A stretch of 17,776 nt of DNA, taken from assembly GCA_027596195.1 (NCBI GenBank), contig JADGJG010000502.1, forward strand, positions 1 to 17,776, in the 5' to 3' direction. The DNA is from Podochytrium sp. JEL0797. Its lineage: Eukaryota; Chytridiomycota; Chytridiomycetes; Chytridiales; Chytriomycetaceae. The position numbers and the translations under genes are program-made. Below are positions 9,795 to 17,773 of this stretch, in pieces; position 1 is the first letter of the stretch, and every line of letters starts with the position of its first letter. Under the pieces are notes generated by a model. That model saw only the letters and a program-made list of their open reading frames with translations, had not been told where the DNA came from and ran no database searches.

Positions 9795-11768
9795 CTAAAT
9801 AAAAGTGATGATCAACGCGTACGCACTTAACGCCACCCACACCGCCAAACACCCCCACAACACGCTCTTTCTCAGAGGAGTCGACGCGCGCATGCCCAAG
9901 AACCCTGGAAGCCCCACAATACTAGACAACAAACCCATCGCAACGGAAGAAATCACCATATACGTGGTTCCAATCGTGCATTCAATGATCACAAACACGG
10001 CATCCATCATCACCACCGCCGGGAAAACGGAGACCAAGCAAACAGACGCACAGGCCACGACTTCGGACACCACCGCCGAAGCCCCCACCGACCGCGCGAC
10101 AAACGGCTTGAAGTGCCAAACACACAGCGCAGCTAATCTCGCGACACCCACAAACACGAGGACGTACATCAACGGAAGGTCAAGCGCGGCAAACACGAGG
10201 GAAATAAGCGTTCCAGGCACCAACGCCGCGTAACTGAGGACTTGCGCGTTTCGGACCGTGTTGCTGGCCTTGTCCGCAGCTTGCTTCTTGAACCAAAACG
10301 CGCTCACCATGTACGCGCTCAAGATGCATCCAATGAAGAGTAAAGGAACGGCGGTCCAGACCCCCGTCATGGCCTGGTGAGAACTGTAAAATCCAGTCGC
10401 GAATGGAACGGCGAAAGCGAGGCACCCGCAAACCGTTCCAGCAATGCAAACGAGGGTGTTGTAGGACATGTGCACGCGGATGAGGTTCCAGACGCTGATG
10501 TCGGAGAACTCGCGCTTGTAACTCGTGACTCCCAATGCGACCAGCAAAACCAAGGCAAATCCCAGCACCGCAACCAGCACCCAGCGAACCGTAGTATAAA
10601 GAATCATGGGCGAGTACTCCATCAAGCCAAAGAAGGGCGCGCTATTTTCAACCACCAAGTCGTCGATCCAGTCAGCATCCATAACGCTTCTAACCAGAGC
10701 GAGAGAGTTTGATCCCATGTATTGGATGTCGCTGGGACTAATGTTGTTCAAGTTGTCCTCCGGGGTGTGGTAGTAGCGACGATTTTCGTAGTACGCGAGG
10801 TCCAGCCCTGGAATGCCGGCGTCGACGTAAATCTCGTAATCGGTGGCGCTCTTGAGGACTTTAATGAAGGCACCGCCGAAAGAGTTCATGTGCGGGTACG
10901 GGACACTTGTGAAGACCTCGGTGAGCTTGTCGGTGCTGCTTCGCAAGAGAATGGGCTTTCCACCAGCACCGCCACTGAAGGAGAAAACAACCAAATTGGC
11001 GTCAGAATCGAGAAGGACGAGAGGCGGAAGCGAAATATAAAAATGAGATCCTCACGCTTCTAAGTTGAGGAACATTTTGACACTGCCCAGCAACGGCCTC
11101 CACTGCTCACTCTCGACCCAACGTTTGGCTCCTTCCATTCTCGCAAGTTCAGTAAAGTTGAGTCTCGGATCCGGATGCTTTTCCTCGCCGTTGTTGAAGA
11201 AGAGCAGAAGCGAGTTGCGATGGGGACCAGCGAATCCGTGTCCCGACGCAAACAACCTGGCAAGTTGCATCATCACAACCGTGCCACTGCCATCGTCCGA
11301 TGCTCCTGGCGCCATCTCGCGAGAGTCAAAGTGGGAAGAAACGAGGACCGTGTTGTTGGTGGTTCCGGGGAAGTAGACAAACAGTTGAGGGTATTCCAAG
11401 GTGGAGTCGAATTCCCAAACTTCCATGGGAACGACGGCAGTGCTCTTGTACTCGCTGAAAGCGTCTATGAGGTAGCTGTAGATGCGCATGTTTTCCTCCG
11501 TGTAGATCATGTGCGGGATCTGCGCAATGTTCTCGAGCTGGGTGTAAGCATCGGCGCCGGGGAAATCGTTGGCGGCAACTGCGGCTTGGAAGTCCAATGG
11601 CGTGGCAACCTCGTTTGAGATACGGAATCCAGTCATGATGGCAAGGACAGTGATGATGAAGAGGAGCATGGAAGAGAATCGAATGTTTTCGATCGCGGCA
11701 CTGGGACCGTCCTCTTGGAGAATTTGGAGCCGCTTTTCCTCGGTCTGGTGAGATTCAATGTCCAACAT
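9795..11768 (-). CDS. M28 zinc metallopeptidase with multi-pass membrane domain (Pff1/ERMP1-like), copy B
   Basis: Minus-strand paralogue of the 7444-9418 gene. Exons 11768-11056 and 10974-9795 (81-nt intron) give 630 residues, the same total as copy A, with both exons equal in length (713 and 1180 nt) and the same split Ala codon. By hand count exon 1 proteins are about 79% identical. All catalytic and metal residues are kept: SSHFDS, GASDD, NNGEE, NLEA, YYHTPED. The N-terminal helix and the C-terminal run of helices are conserved too. The introns have diverged. A 67-nt stretch covering the first metal motif is identical in both genes (7831-7897 and 11381-11315). The frame is open upstream to an ATG at 11849, but the TATA box at 11822-11816 and homology of the leader with copy A's leader place the start at 11768. 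Intact motifs suggest both copies are functional. Confidence 0.92.
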
Positions 11769-11815
11769 GTTTGAGGCGGTTGAGTGATGAGAGGAAATTG
11801 TATTCCTTCCCTTCG

Positions 11816-11822
11816 TTTTATA
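11816..11822 (-). promoter_or_regulatory. TATA box of the minus-strand M28 gene
   Basis: TATAAAA on the minus strand, 47 nt before the ATG at 11768, in the same place as in copy A. Its conservation between diverged promoters supports function. Confidence 0.7.
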
Positions 11823-12257
11823 CTCCTGAAATACAACCGATGCGGCCATTTTTTACGCGTCGTTAATCTCGTAGATTGCTTATTTTATAATCGAACTCGC
11901 GGAATTGATCGTCAAAGGCTCGTTCGAGCGGCATCTGAATGATCCATCCGTGATCACGAAGGTTAAAATCAAGTTCGAAATCGATTAGGCTTGTATTCCC
12001 CTTTTATTTCCCTTGTAATTTTATACTGCCCCCAAAAAGTACGCTAAATTAATGAGGGGTTTGAAAAAAAATTGGGCCGACGTTTTTTTCCGGCCGTCCC
12101 ATGCGACCGAAAATCCCCCCTCCTCCATGCACCCCTCCTCCTTTCATGTCACTTGCCTTATAATATTTGAGGGTGGTGCGATGTGGTGCGGGGGTGATTG
12201 TTCGTATCATGTTTGCCGATACAGGTCAAATACAAAACAATATTTCTCTATTTGCAA
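11823..12257. other. Spacer: M28 copy B promoter and 3' end of the minus-strand SYLF gene
   Basis: About 435 nt without a gene that I can support. The left half contains the conserved TTCGAACTTGAT element (11968-11979, minus) and other pieces that loosely match copy A's promoter. The right half is the 3' flank of the minus-strand SYLF-SH3 gene and includes C/T-rich and A/T-rich runs. No RNA gene is recognised. Confidence 0.5.
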
Positions 12258-13511
12258 TCAAGAACAATAATTCGAAGGAAACACGCCTTCCGCTCCCCCA
12301 CGGCTCAATTTCCCCTTCCACCACCCATCACCCCGCTCCTCAATCACATCAATCTGATCCCCCGTTTTGAACGAGAGATCCCCCACGCGTTCGCTTTCAA
12401 AGTCAAACATGGCCGTCACGACCTTGGAAGCGGATCCTCTTGGAGGCGGGGGTGGTGGTCCCTTCGTCGCCAAGTTGGGAGTCGACGAGGCGTTTCTCAA
12501 AGAGCTCGCCGAGGGTGGCTCGTAAGATGGCGGTGGGCGGGGCATACTGCCCGTCTCAGGCTCAGTCGCAGTTTCTTGCGGCCTGCTTAGGCTCGCATAC
12601 CCAGAGGATCCCGATCCAAACCCACGATTGTTCAAGGCTTTGTAAAGAATCTGTTTCACCCCCAATCGCGTCAGTTTCAAATGAATGAAATTGGGGATGA
12701 GGTCAAATGAATTACCTCGGCTTGGGGTGGAGGCGGGATCGATCCGTTCAACAGCTCCTCCGGAGTCACACTCTCATTGTAAAACTTTGCATTCGTCTCC
12801 TTTCTGGTGAAAATCACAAGCCCCTCGATCGACAGCCCCGCAAACAGACCCTTGGCTTTCGAGTACGAATAAATGGGAGCGACTCCGTGATGTCCGACGG
12901 AAGCCCTGGCTTCGGCTTGACGACCTTATAACAAATAGTGAGCCGAATGTTCAAATCAATTCAAATTCTGATACCTGTTGGACCAACAGCAACACTCAGA
13001 TTTCCTCCAAACGTCACATTCCCAGGATACGTGAACGCTTTGACGGCAGCTTCAGTGTTCAGGATCAGGATGGTGTCACTGATCTCTGCGCCGATCTGAG
13101 CGCCGAAACCGGCGCCTCCTGCGGCAATGGCGGAACTGCGGGAAGAGAGGGGTCGGGGGTCGGTTTAGTATGATATCCGCGAAAAGGAGAGACGAGTCAC
13201 TCACGGTGCGGACCACGAGCCGTCGGGCAATTTCGCAAGCACCAAGCCCGATCCAGCTCTGCCGGACCAGACGAACCCGGCCTTCACGATGGTGAGAACG
13301 GCAACACCCTTGCAGTTGTTGATGACTTTTTCAGGGATCAGCTTCTGATCCAGAGGTGTGACTCCTTTCACAAAGTGCTGAGGGGCGGAAGAAGGGGTCA
13401 TTACAATTGCCGAACTCAAGGGATTCTTACGTCGATGATGCTTGCGACCTTCTCGAATTCCTTCTCCAACTCTTGTGGCAAGGGGTTGTGGAGCGTAGGC
13501 ATTTTGGTCAT
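12258..13511 (-). CDS. YSC84: SYLF (Ysc84) domain + SH3 protein, minus-strand copy, 5 exons
   Basis: Actin-patch/endocytosis type protein: the SYLF (DUF500) domain binds membranes and actin in the Ysc84/Lsb3/SH3YL1 family, and the SH3 binds proline motifs of patch proteins. Exons (minus) 13511-13431, 13377-13205, 13135-12975, 12924-12716, 12650-12258 give 338 residues; introns are 50-69 nt, GT-AG. Seen in order: KVINNCKGVAVLTIVKAGF, WSGRAGSGLVLAKLPDGSW, SAIAAGGAGFGAQIGAEISD, GPTGRQAEA, YSYSKAKGLFAGLSIEG, ETNAKFYNESVTPEELLNG (SYLF, about 28-208). A Ser/Pro-rich linker with PPPPPP follows, then a C-terminal SH3 (about 285-338: AMFDFESE, GDLSF, GWWKGK, GVFPSNY). Met at 13502 is an alternative start that aligns better with the other copy's start. 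The last intron (12715-12651) is absent from the plus-strand paralogue. Confidence 0.92.
13194..13326 (-). repeat. 133-nt tract identical to 14043-14175 (inverted)
   Basis: Read on the minus strand, this stretch matches 14043-14175 of the plus strand base for base. It covers most of exon 2 of both SYLF genes and the first 11 nt of the following intron (GTGAGTGACTC). Immediately outside, the copies differ at many codon third positions and the introns are unlike. See the gene-conversion finding. Confidence 0.85.
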
Positions 13512-13865
13512 GGTTGAAGACGGAAAGTTTCAGAGGTTTCGGATTGGGTTTCGCAGGCGTTTTTCGGTGCGATTGCAATTTTTTTTTTGATCGACCTGCG
13601 GAAGTAAGGTGCAAAGTTCGAAATTCCAGCCTCCACCCCCGAGTTTCGTGGGGGGAAAGTGGGTTCTGTGAGCTTAACCTACGCTCATTCTTTACCCCGT
13701 CATTCATTAAGTTGTTTAATTTGGAGGAAGGGCGAGGAATTTGACTGTGGCTTCTTTCGCCGAAAGACACATCTTGCGGCAAAATTTTCAAAGAAAAAGG
13801 ATCTTCAAAGTTCCAAGCGCACTCGAAACCACTCCGACACCGCTCTCGTCCTCCTTCGTCCCCAT
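13512..13865. promoter_or_regulatory. Shared divergent promoter region of the two SYLF-SH3 genes
   Basis: 354 nt between the two start codons, so both genes must be driven from here. I see a long T run (about 13580-13589) and A/G-rich patches but no clear TATA box in a fixed position for either gene. It contains no other gene that I can support. Co-regulation is an inference from the head-to-head layout. Confidence 0.55.
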
Positions 13866-15055
13866 ATGCCGAAATTACATTCACCCGTACCGCAAGAACT
13901 CGAAGAAGAGTTCGAGAAGGTCGCAAGCATCATCGACGTAAGACTGATTGATTTGAGGTTTATTTGTAATTGACCCTCCTCGCCTACTCAGCACTTTGTC
14001 AAAGGCGCTACCTCTTTAGATTCCACGCTTATTCCCGAGAAGGTCATCAACAACTGCAAGGGTGTTGCCGTTCTCACCATCGTGAAGGCCGGGTTCGTCT
14101 GGTCCGGCAGAGCTGGATCGGGCTTGGTGCTTGCGAAATTGCCCGACGGCTCGTGGTCCGCACCGTGAGTGACTCTTTTTTTTCAGAAATTTCTCTTCAC
14201 TTTCGGTAAGACTTTGAAATAAACTGGACTCTTTATTCCCGCAGTTCTGCCATTGCCGCAGGAGGCGCCGGTTTCGGCGCGCAGATTGGAGCCGAGATTA
14301 GCGACACGATTCTGATTCTCAACACGGACGCTGCCGTGAAAGCGTTCACTCAGCCCGGGAACTTGACCTTCGGTGCGAACCTCAGTATTGCCGCGGGTCC
14401 AACAGGTAATGAGGGGTGAAACGAAATTCAGTGAATTTGATTAATTTTTCGCAATTCAGGCCGCCAAGCCGAAGCCAGAGGCGCCCTCGTGGGCCTAGCC
14501 CCGATTTACTCCTACTCCAAAACCAAAGGTCTCTTTGCAGGACTCTCCCTCGAAGGACTCATCCTCTTCACCAGAAAAGAAACCAACGCGCGTTTCTACA
14601 ACGAAAAAGTGACTGCCGAGGACCTCCTCAACGGAACCGTTGCGCGACCACCGCAAGCACAAGTCCTCTACCGCGCCTTGAACAGACGCGGGTTCGGGTC
14701 CATGCACGCGTTCAATAACACCATGAGACACGCGTCGTCGACTGCGAATTTGCCTCGCGCTCACCCAACCACTTCGAGTCAATCGAGTTCGCTGAGAAAC
14801 GCCGCGTCAAGCCCGAGTCTGCAGAGCTCGCAGACTTCGCCTGTTTCTCCCGTTGGAGGTCTCGTTGGCTCCATCAGCATCAAGTCTGTGACGGCTGCGT
14901 TTGATTTCGACAGCGAACAAGCTGGGGACCTCGGATTCAAGGCTGGTGAAAAAATTGAGGTGTTGGAAGAGGTGAATGGGGATTGGTGGAAGGGAGAAAT
15001 CAGAAGCGGGGGTACGGTCAAGGTCGGAATGTTCCCAGCTAATCATGTGCAGTGA
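13866..15055 (+). CDS. YSC84: SYLF (Ysc84) domain + SH3 protein, plus-strand copy, 4 exons
   Basis: Paralogue of the minus-strand gene, head-to-head with it. Exons 13866-13937, 13992-14164, 14245-14405, 14460-15055 give 333 residues; introns are 54-80 nt. Exons 2 and 3 are exactly as long as in the other copy (173 and 161 nt). SYLF domain about 25-205: KVINNCKGVAVLTIVKAGF, SAIAAGGAGFGAQIGAEISD, GPTGRQAEARGALVGLAPIY, KGLFAGLSLEGLILFTRKE, NEKVTAEDLLNG. A Ser/Gln/Asn-rich linker without the long proline run follows, then SH3 about 278-333 (AAFDFDSEQAGDLGF, GDWWKGEI, GMFPANH). The linker is the most diverged part, so the two proteins may differ in partners. Where the paralogue has a fourth intron, this gene reads straight through (QAQVLYRAL). 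Role in actin-patch endocytosis is inferred from the family. Confidence 0.93.
14043..14175 (+). repeat. 133-nt tract identical to 13194-13326 (inverted)
   Basis: Plus-strand partner of the identical tract in the divergent SYLF paralogue. It begins at the GTCATC of the KVINNC codons and ends 11 nt inside the intron after exon 2. Confidence 0.85.
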
Positions 15056-15107
15056 TCTTTTGATAATTTTTTTCTTTCTCTCTTATTTCTCTCTCTTTCT
15101 TGGAAAA

Positions 15108-15113
15108 AATAAA
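15108..15113 (+). terminator. Candidate poly(A) signal AATAAA, plus-strand SYLF gene
   Basis: AATAAA 53 nt after the TGA, followed by a T run. The convergent acetyltransferase gene has its own AATAAA on the minus strand at 15133-15128, so the 128-nt convergent spacer carries both 3' ends. Confidence 0.5.
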
Positions 15114-15127
15114 TTTTTTTGTGTACT

Positions 15128-15133
15128 TTTATT
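15128..15133 (-). terminator. Candidate poly(A) signal AATAAA, Rtt109-like gene
   Basis: Minus-strand AATAAA 51 nt beyond the stop codon of the acetyltransferase gene, in an AT-rich stretch. Function is inferred. Confidence 0.4.
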
Positions 15134-15183
15134 TTTAATTAAAATAAGGGAGGAGGGAAGAGGTTTATCATACAATCTTTCAT

Positions 15184-16485
15184 TTATTCAACGTCCTTGG
15201 TTTCAGCATCCACACACGCGCGCTTCATTTCAACACCCACACCCGCTCCATCCGCAGCCCCCCTCTTCTTCTGCTTAACCATCCCCTGCAAGTTGTAGAT
15301 AGGAGCAGCCACCACAGGCATAGTATGCGCCAACACGGCCCCACCCCCATTCTGCCTCCCCTTCTTCCTCTTTACGAACGCGTTCAAGTTATTCACAACC
15401 GGTACATCCGTAACATGCACAGGCGCGCAAGGTTCTTCCTCAACCACAACTTTCATTTCCGATTTTGTGTACACCAACCATTCACACTGCTCCATCGCGT
15501 CCACCAACCCTGTGGTCGCCTCCCCACACTTTTCAGCACTCGAAAAATCAAGACGCATCAACGCTTCGTGAAACCGTTTCACTTCGTCTTCCATCAAAGA
15601 CGCAGACGGCACCTCGTGCGGGAACTGGTGCACCGGAGCATTACCAGCTTCCCTACCCTCCGCGAAAAACACCCCAAAAAACGCAGAAACGCGTCCATAG
15701 CATTCTCCCGTATATGGAAGATTATCCATCAAGTCCTGGATGGAAGTGGCCTTCTTCGAATTGAGGGGTTTGGTTTTGGCGTCATCCGGGAACCGCGGGA
15801 TCCAGTCGCTCAGTTTCATGGCTGCTCCATTCTGAACCACTGCCGTCGAGGAGGCGGTGGCGATTCGTTGTTTGCCTTTTTCGCGTTCAACGGTTCCGAA
15901 CCCAAAGCCGACCTGAAACCCAGGCCCGCATCGACTCTTGAATCCAACCTCCTCTGCTCCCGGGATGAACGCGAAACACTGCGGCTGTTCAGAAGACCCA
16001 GCGACCCGCTCTGCAGCCGTCTCCAAAGTGCGTGCCCACCACTGCACAAGATCTTCGTCTTTGAGAACACGTTTGCCGTTCGAAGCTGACCCGGGGAACA
16101 GGTATTGCGGCTGAGACCGCGCAAACAAGTGCACCGAGATACGTCTAAACTGCGCGTGATGTTCCGCATGAGCCGCGGAGAGGTACTCGCACACAAGTTG
16201 CCGCGCGAGACGCTTTGGCGGTGACGGGGCACGAGAGTCTGCAGGTTGAGAGGCTCCAGTGGAGTCGAGTTTCTCAATGTAGATGTAGAGGTGGGTGTTG
16301 GAGACGCTGAATTCGTGGGCGAGGAGGCCGTGGGTGATGTGCGGGCCGAGGGTGATGAATTCGAAGACGGTGCGGTGGAGAGTTGGGGCGGTGCCGTAAA
16401 GGGGTGGGGCGGGGAGGAACGAGGAGGCGAGGTGGTGCTTTGTGGGGCGTGCGTCTGCGGGGGGTGGTTGTAGAGGAAGGGTCAT
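15184..16485 (-). CDS. RTT109: Rtt109/KAT11-type histone H3 acetyltransferase
   Basis: Single-exon gene of 433 residues from the ATG at 16485. Rtt109 acetylates newly made histone H3 (K56, and K9/K27 with chaperones Vps75 and Asf1) in the nucleus during replication-coupled chromatin assembly and genome maintenance. Family hallmarks seen: YIEKLDSTGA (about 69-78), QYLFPGSASNGKRVLKDEDL with LVQWWARTLE (about 127-155), RFPDDAKTK (231-239), and LPYTGECYGRVSAFFG (about 256-271). The Asp-Asp-x-Lys of the PDDAK segment corresponds to the Asp pair and autoacetylated lysine of yeast Rtt109, and the WW to its active-site tryptophan pair, so the enzyme looks active. The tail holds two basic patches (VKRKKGR and VKQKKRG), possible nuclear-localisation or chaperone-contact sites. 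The open frame extends 31 codons upstream to 16578 with a basic leader that I judge untranslated. It is convergent with the plus-strand SYLF gene. Confidence 0.85.
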   Translation of the reverse strand: MTLPLQPPPADARPTKHHLASSFLPAPPLYGTAPTLHRTVFEFITLGPHITHGLLAHEFSVSNTHLYIYIEKLDSTGASQPADSRAPSPPKRLARQLVCEYLSAAHAEHHAQFRRISVHLFARSQPQYLFPGSASNGKRVLKDEDLVQWWARTLETAAERVAGSSEQPQCFAFIPGAEEVGFKSRCGPGFQVGFGFGTVEREKGKQRIATASSTAVVQNGAAMKLSDWIPRFPDDAKTKPLNSKKATSIQDLMDNLPYTGECYGRVSAFFGVFFAEGREAGNAPVHQFPHEVPSASLMEDEVKRFHEALMRLDFSSAEKCGEATTGLVDAMEQCEWLVYTKSEMKVVVEEEPCAPVHVTDVPVVNNLNAFVKRKKGRQNGGGAVLAHTMPVVAAPIYNLQGMVKQKKRGAADGAGVGVEMKRACVDAETKDVE

Positions 16486-16751
16486 TTGTTTTTGGCTTTT
16501 GTTTTGAGGTGGTGCGGCCGAAAAAAACCAAAAGAATCGGACATCCAATCTAATCCTCCCTCGTCTCCTCCTTTTCATATGCCAAAGGTTCTTTATTATG
16601 CCGTCACTCTTTAAACTGCGATTCGTAAGCCCCTGGATACTTAGGCCGCATATTTGTTATTCATCCCTCTCGCATGACACCAGAGCAACTTCGAACCCTT
16701 CTCCTTCCTTATGGAGGACATGCTTCACACACGCCACATAAATTTGTATAA
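16486..16751. promoter_or_regulatory. Divergent spacer between the RTT109-like gene and the His-rich ORF
   Basis: 266 nt of presumed promoter for both neighbours. It contains a TATAAA at 16746-16751 that directly abuts the ATG at 16752, too close to serve a start there. It would fit transcription leading to the downstream Met at 16824. A 25-codon ORF (16674-16751, MTPEQLRTLLLPYGG...) is in frame with the His-rich ORF and ends in TAA immediately before its ATG. It could be an upstream ORF or chance. Confidence 0.4.
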
Positions 16752-17393
16752 ATGACTCACACTCACGACGCCTCCGCACACGGAGCCCAGGACAGCCCAG
16801 GCTCGCACTCCGCTTCGTCTTCGATGCCGTGGCTTGTGCGCCCGTTCAAGGCAGGCGGTGCTTTGCGAGCCGTTGTGGCGCGGTCGGACACTTCGCTTCG
16901 CCACGCCGACGTTCGGACACGCCGCAGCGACACTCACTTCGACACTTCGACACGCCATTCGGACAACCACCACGACCACCACAACGACCCGCACGCCGCG
17001 CACCACGCAAACCACGATGCCGTTGCCCACGTCACACGCCCCTCAGAGACCCTTTGGACAGCCATGCAGAAGCATCTGCACCTCACACACCAGTCTTGCG
17101 ACACGGACACCCACCCACTCCACTCTGCAAAGCAGCACAATGTGCTCGACGTGTTGGTGAAGCTCAAGGACGATGTCAAGAAGATTACTCACAAGCGCAA
17201 CACCAAGTCATCTGACCAAGAGGACTCCCCCGACTCCGACCAAACATCTCCAGGTTACCTACCTCCCTCTGAACACCCGCTTCCTGTCTTTGCCGCTGCC
17301 GCCGAAACGGGCTCCGCCACCACCGCCTCCTGGACTCATTCCATCCAAGCACGGACACTGACTCGTCTTCTCTCTCCATCCCTATTCAAATGA
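16752..17393 (+). CDS. His/Asp-rich low-complexity ORF, probably 5' part of a gene running off the window
   Basis: 213-codon open frame, family not recognised. Residues about 50-95 are made of His, Asp, Ser, Thr and Arg (for example HSDNHHDHHNDPHAAHHANH) and look disordered; His clusters could bind metal, but that is speculation. A more ordinary stretch follows (NVLDVLVKLKDDVKKITHKR), then an acidic Ser/Asp-rich part (SSDQEDSPDSDQTSPG). After that the composition changes, suggesting the true frame leaves this one near 17254 (GGTTACC) or earlier. The frame that looks coding downstream (17273 onward) is a different one, and I found no canonical intron that joins them. Two other frames are also open here because of the skewed composition. 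The start is uncertain: Met25 at 16824 fits the TATAAA at 16746 better. Confidence 0.45.
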   Translation: MTHTHDASAHGAQDSPGSHSASSSMPWLVRPFKAGGALRAVVARSDTSLRHADVRTRRSDTHFDTSTRHSDNHHDHHNDPHAAHHANHDAVAHVTRPSETLWTAMQKHLHLTHQSCDTDTHPLHSAKQHNVLDVLVKLKDDVKKITHKRNTKSSDQEDSPDSDQTSPGYLPPSEHPLPVFAAAAETGSATTASWTHSIQARTLTRLLSPSLFK

Positions 17394-17555
17394 ATCATGT
17401 TGTTCGTGTGTTGCCCAAACGTATCACACGTCATGAAGCTCACGCGAATTCCGCGGGGAGTGGTGACACAAACCGTGTGGAGTCGGATCCCAGAGAGAAT
17501 ATCGAGAGGAGGAGTTATCGAAAGTTGCAGGAGTACAAGCATATCAAGATTCTTG
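17390..17555 (+). CDS. Exon ending in a protein-kinase-like glycine-loop start (partial)
   Basis: The frame is open from 17273 and contains TDTDSSSLSIPIQ, MNHVVRVLPKRITRHEA and then ENIERRSYRKLQEYKHIKIL. The last part resembles the entry to a protein-kinase domain, where a Tyr-x-x-Ile-Lys-x-Leu-Gly leads into the glycine loop. The exon would end at 17555 with one base of a codon. Joining to GCG at 17774 gives Gly followed by a codon beginning with G, as in Leu-Gly-Glu/Ala-Gly loops. If so, this and the His-rich ORF are the N-terminal part of one kinase gene that continues beyond the window. The kinase reading rests on very few residues and could be wrong. Confidence 0.35.
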
Positions 17556-17773
17556 GTGAGCATCATGAGTGGGGTTGAAAAGAGTTGCCAAGCCTAGCGA
17601 GCTCAGCGTGATGAGGTTAGTAGAGGCGGCGCGGCACAGTACGACGAGGGACGAAGCGTTGCATGAGTGAGCGAAGCGATTAAGTTATTTAATGAGAGTA
17701 AATAGCACGCACGCAAGAGAAGTGTTCCGGCTCGAAGCGCGTCTAACCTTTTTTTTCTTCTCCTTTGAACTAG
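17556..17773 (+). other. Predicted intron at the right edge
   Basis: Donor GTGAGC at 17556, branch-like CTAAC at 17743-17747, a pyrimidine tract (17748-17764) and acceptor TAG at 17771-17773, only three bases from the window end. At 218 nt it is longer than every other intron modelled here (45-119 nt). Reading through it would stop at 17578. Confidence 0.55.

Noticed and set aside
8980..10233. Two 142-codon antisense frames opposite the C-terminal helices of the M28 genes (8980-9408 minus and 9805-10233 plus) that resemble each other
   Set aside because: They resemble each other only because the sense genes are paralogues. Thr/Asn/Ala-rich mirror images of membrane helices are not evidence for a gene.
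7444..11768. Inverted M28 pair as a mobile element or foldback transposon
   Set aside because: The arms are normal intron-containing genes with conserved catalytic sites. No transposase, terminal repeats or target-site duplications are visible.
12258..15055. SYLF pair as an assembly artefact (haplotype fused in inverse orientation)
   Set aside because: The copies differ in linker, introns, one intron's presence and many codons, too much for two alleles. Only the 133-nt identical tract would merit a long-read check.
16829..17215. Alternative frames in the His-rich region (128 and 108 codons)
   Set aside because: Skewed base composition opens all frames; these give Arg/Pro- or Thr-rich runs with no ordinary segment, unlike the chosen frame. 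Kept in mind only because the gene model there is unresolved.
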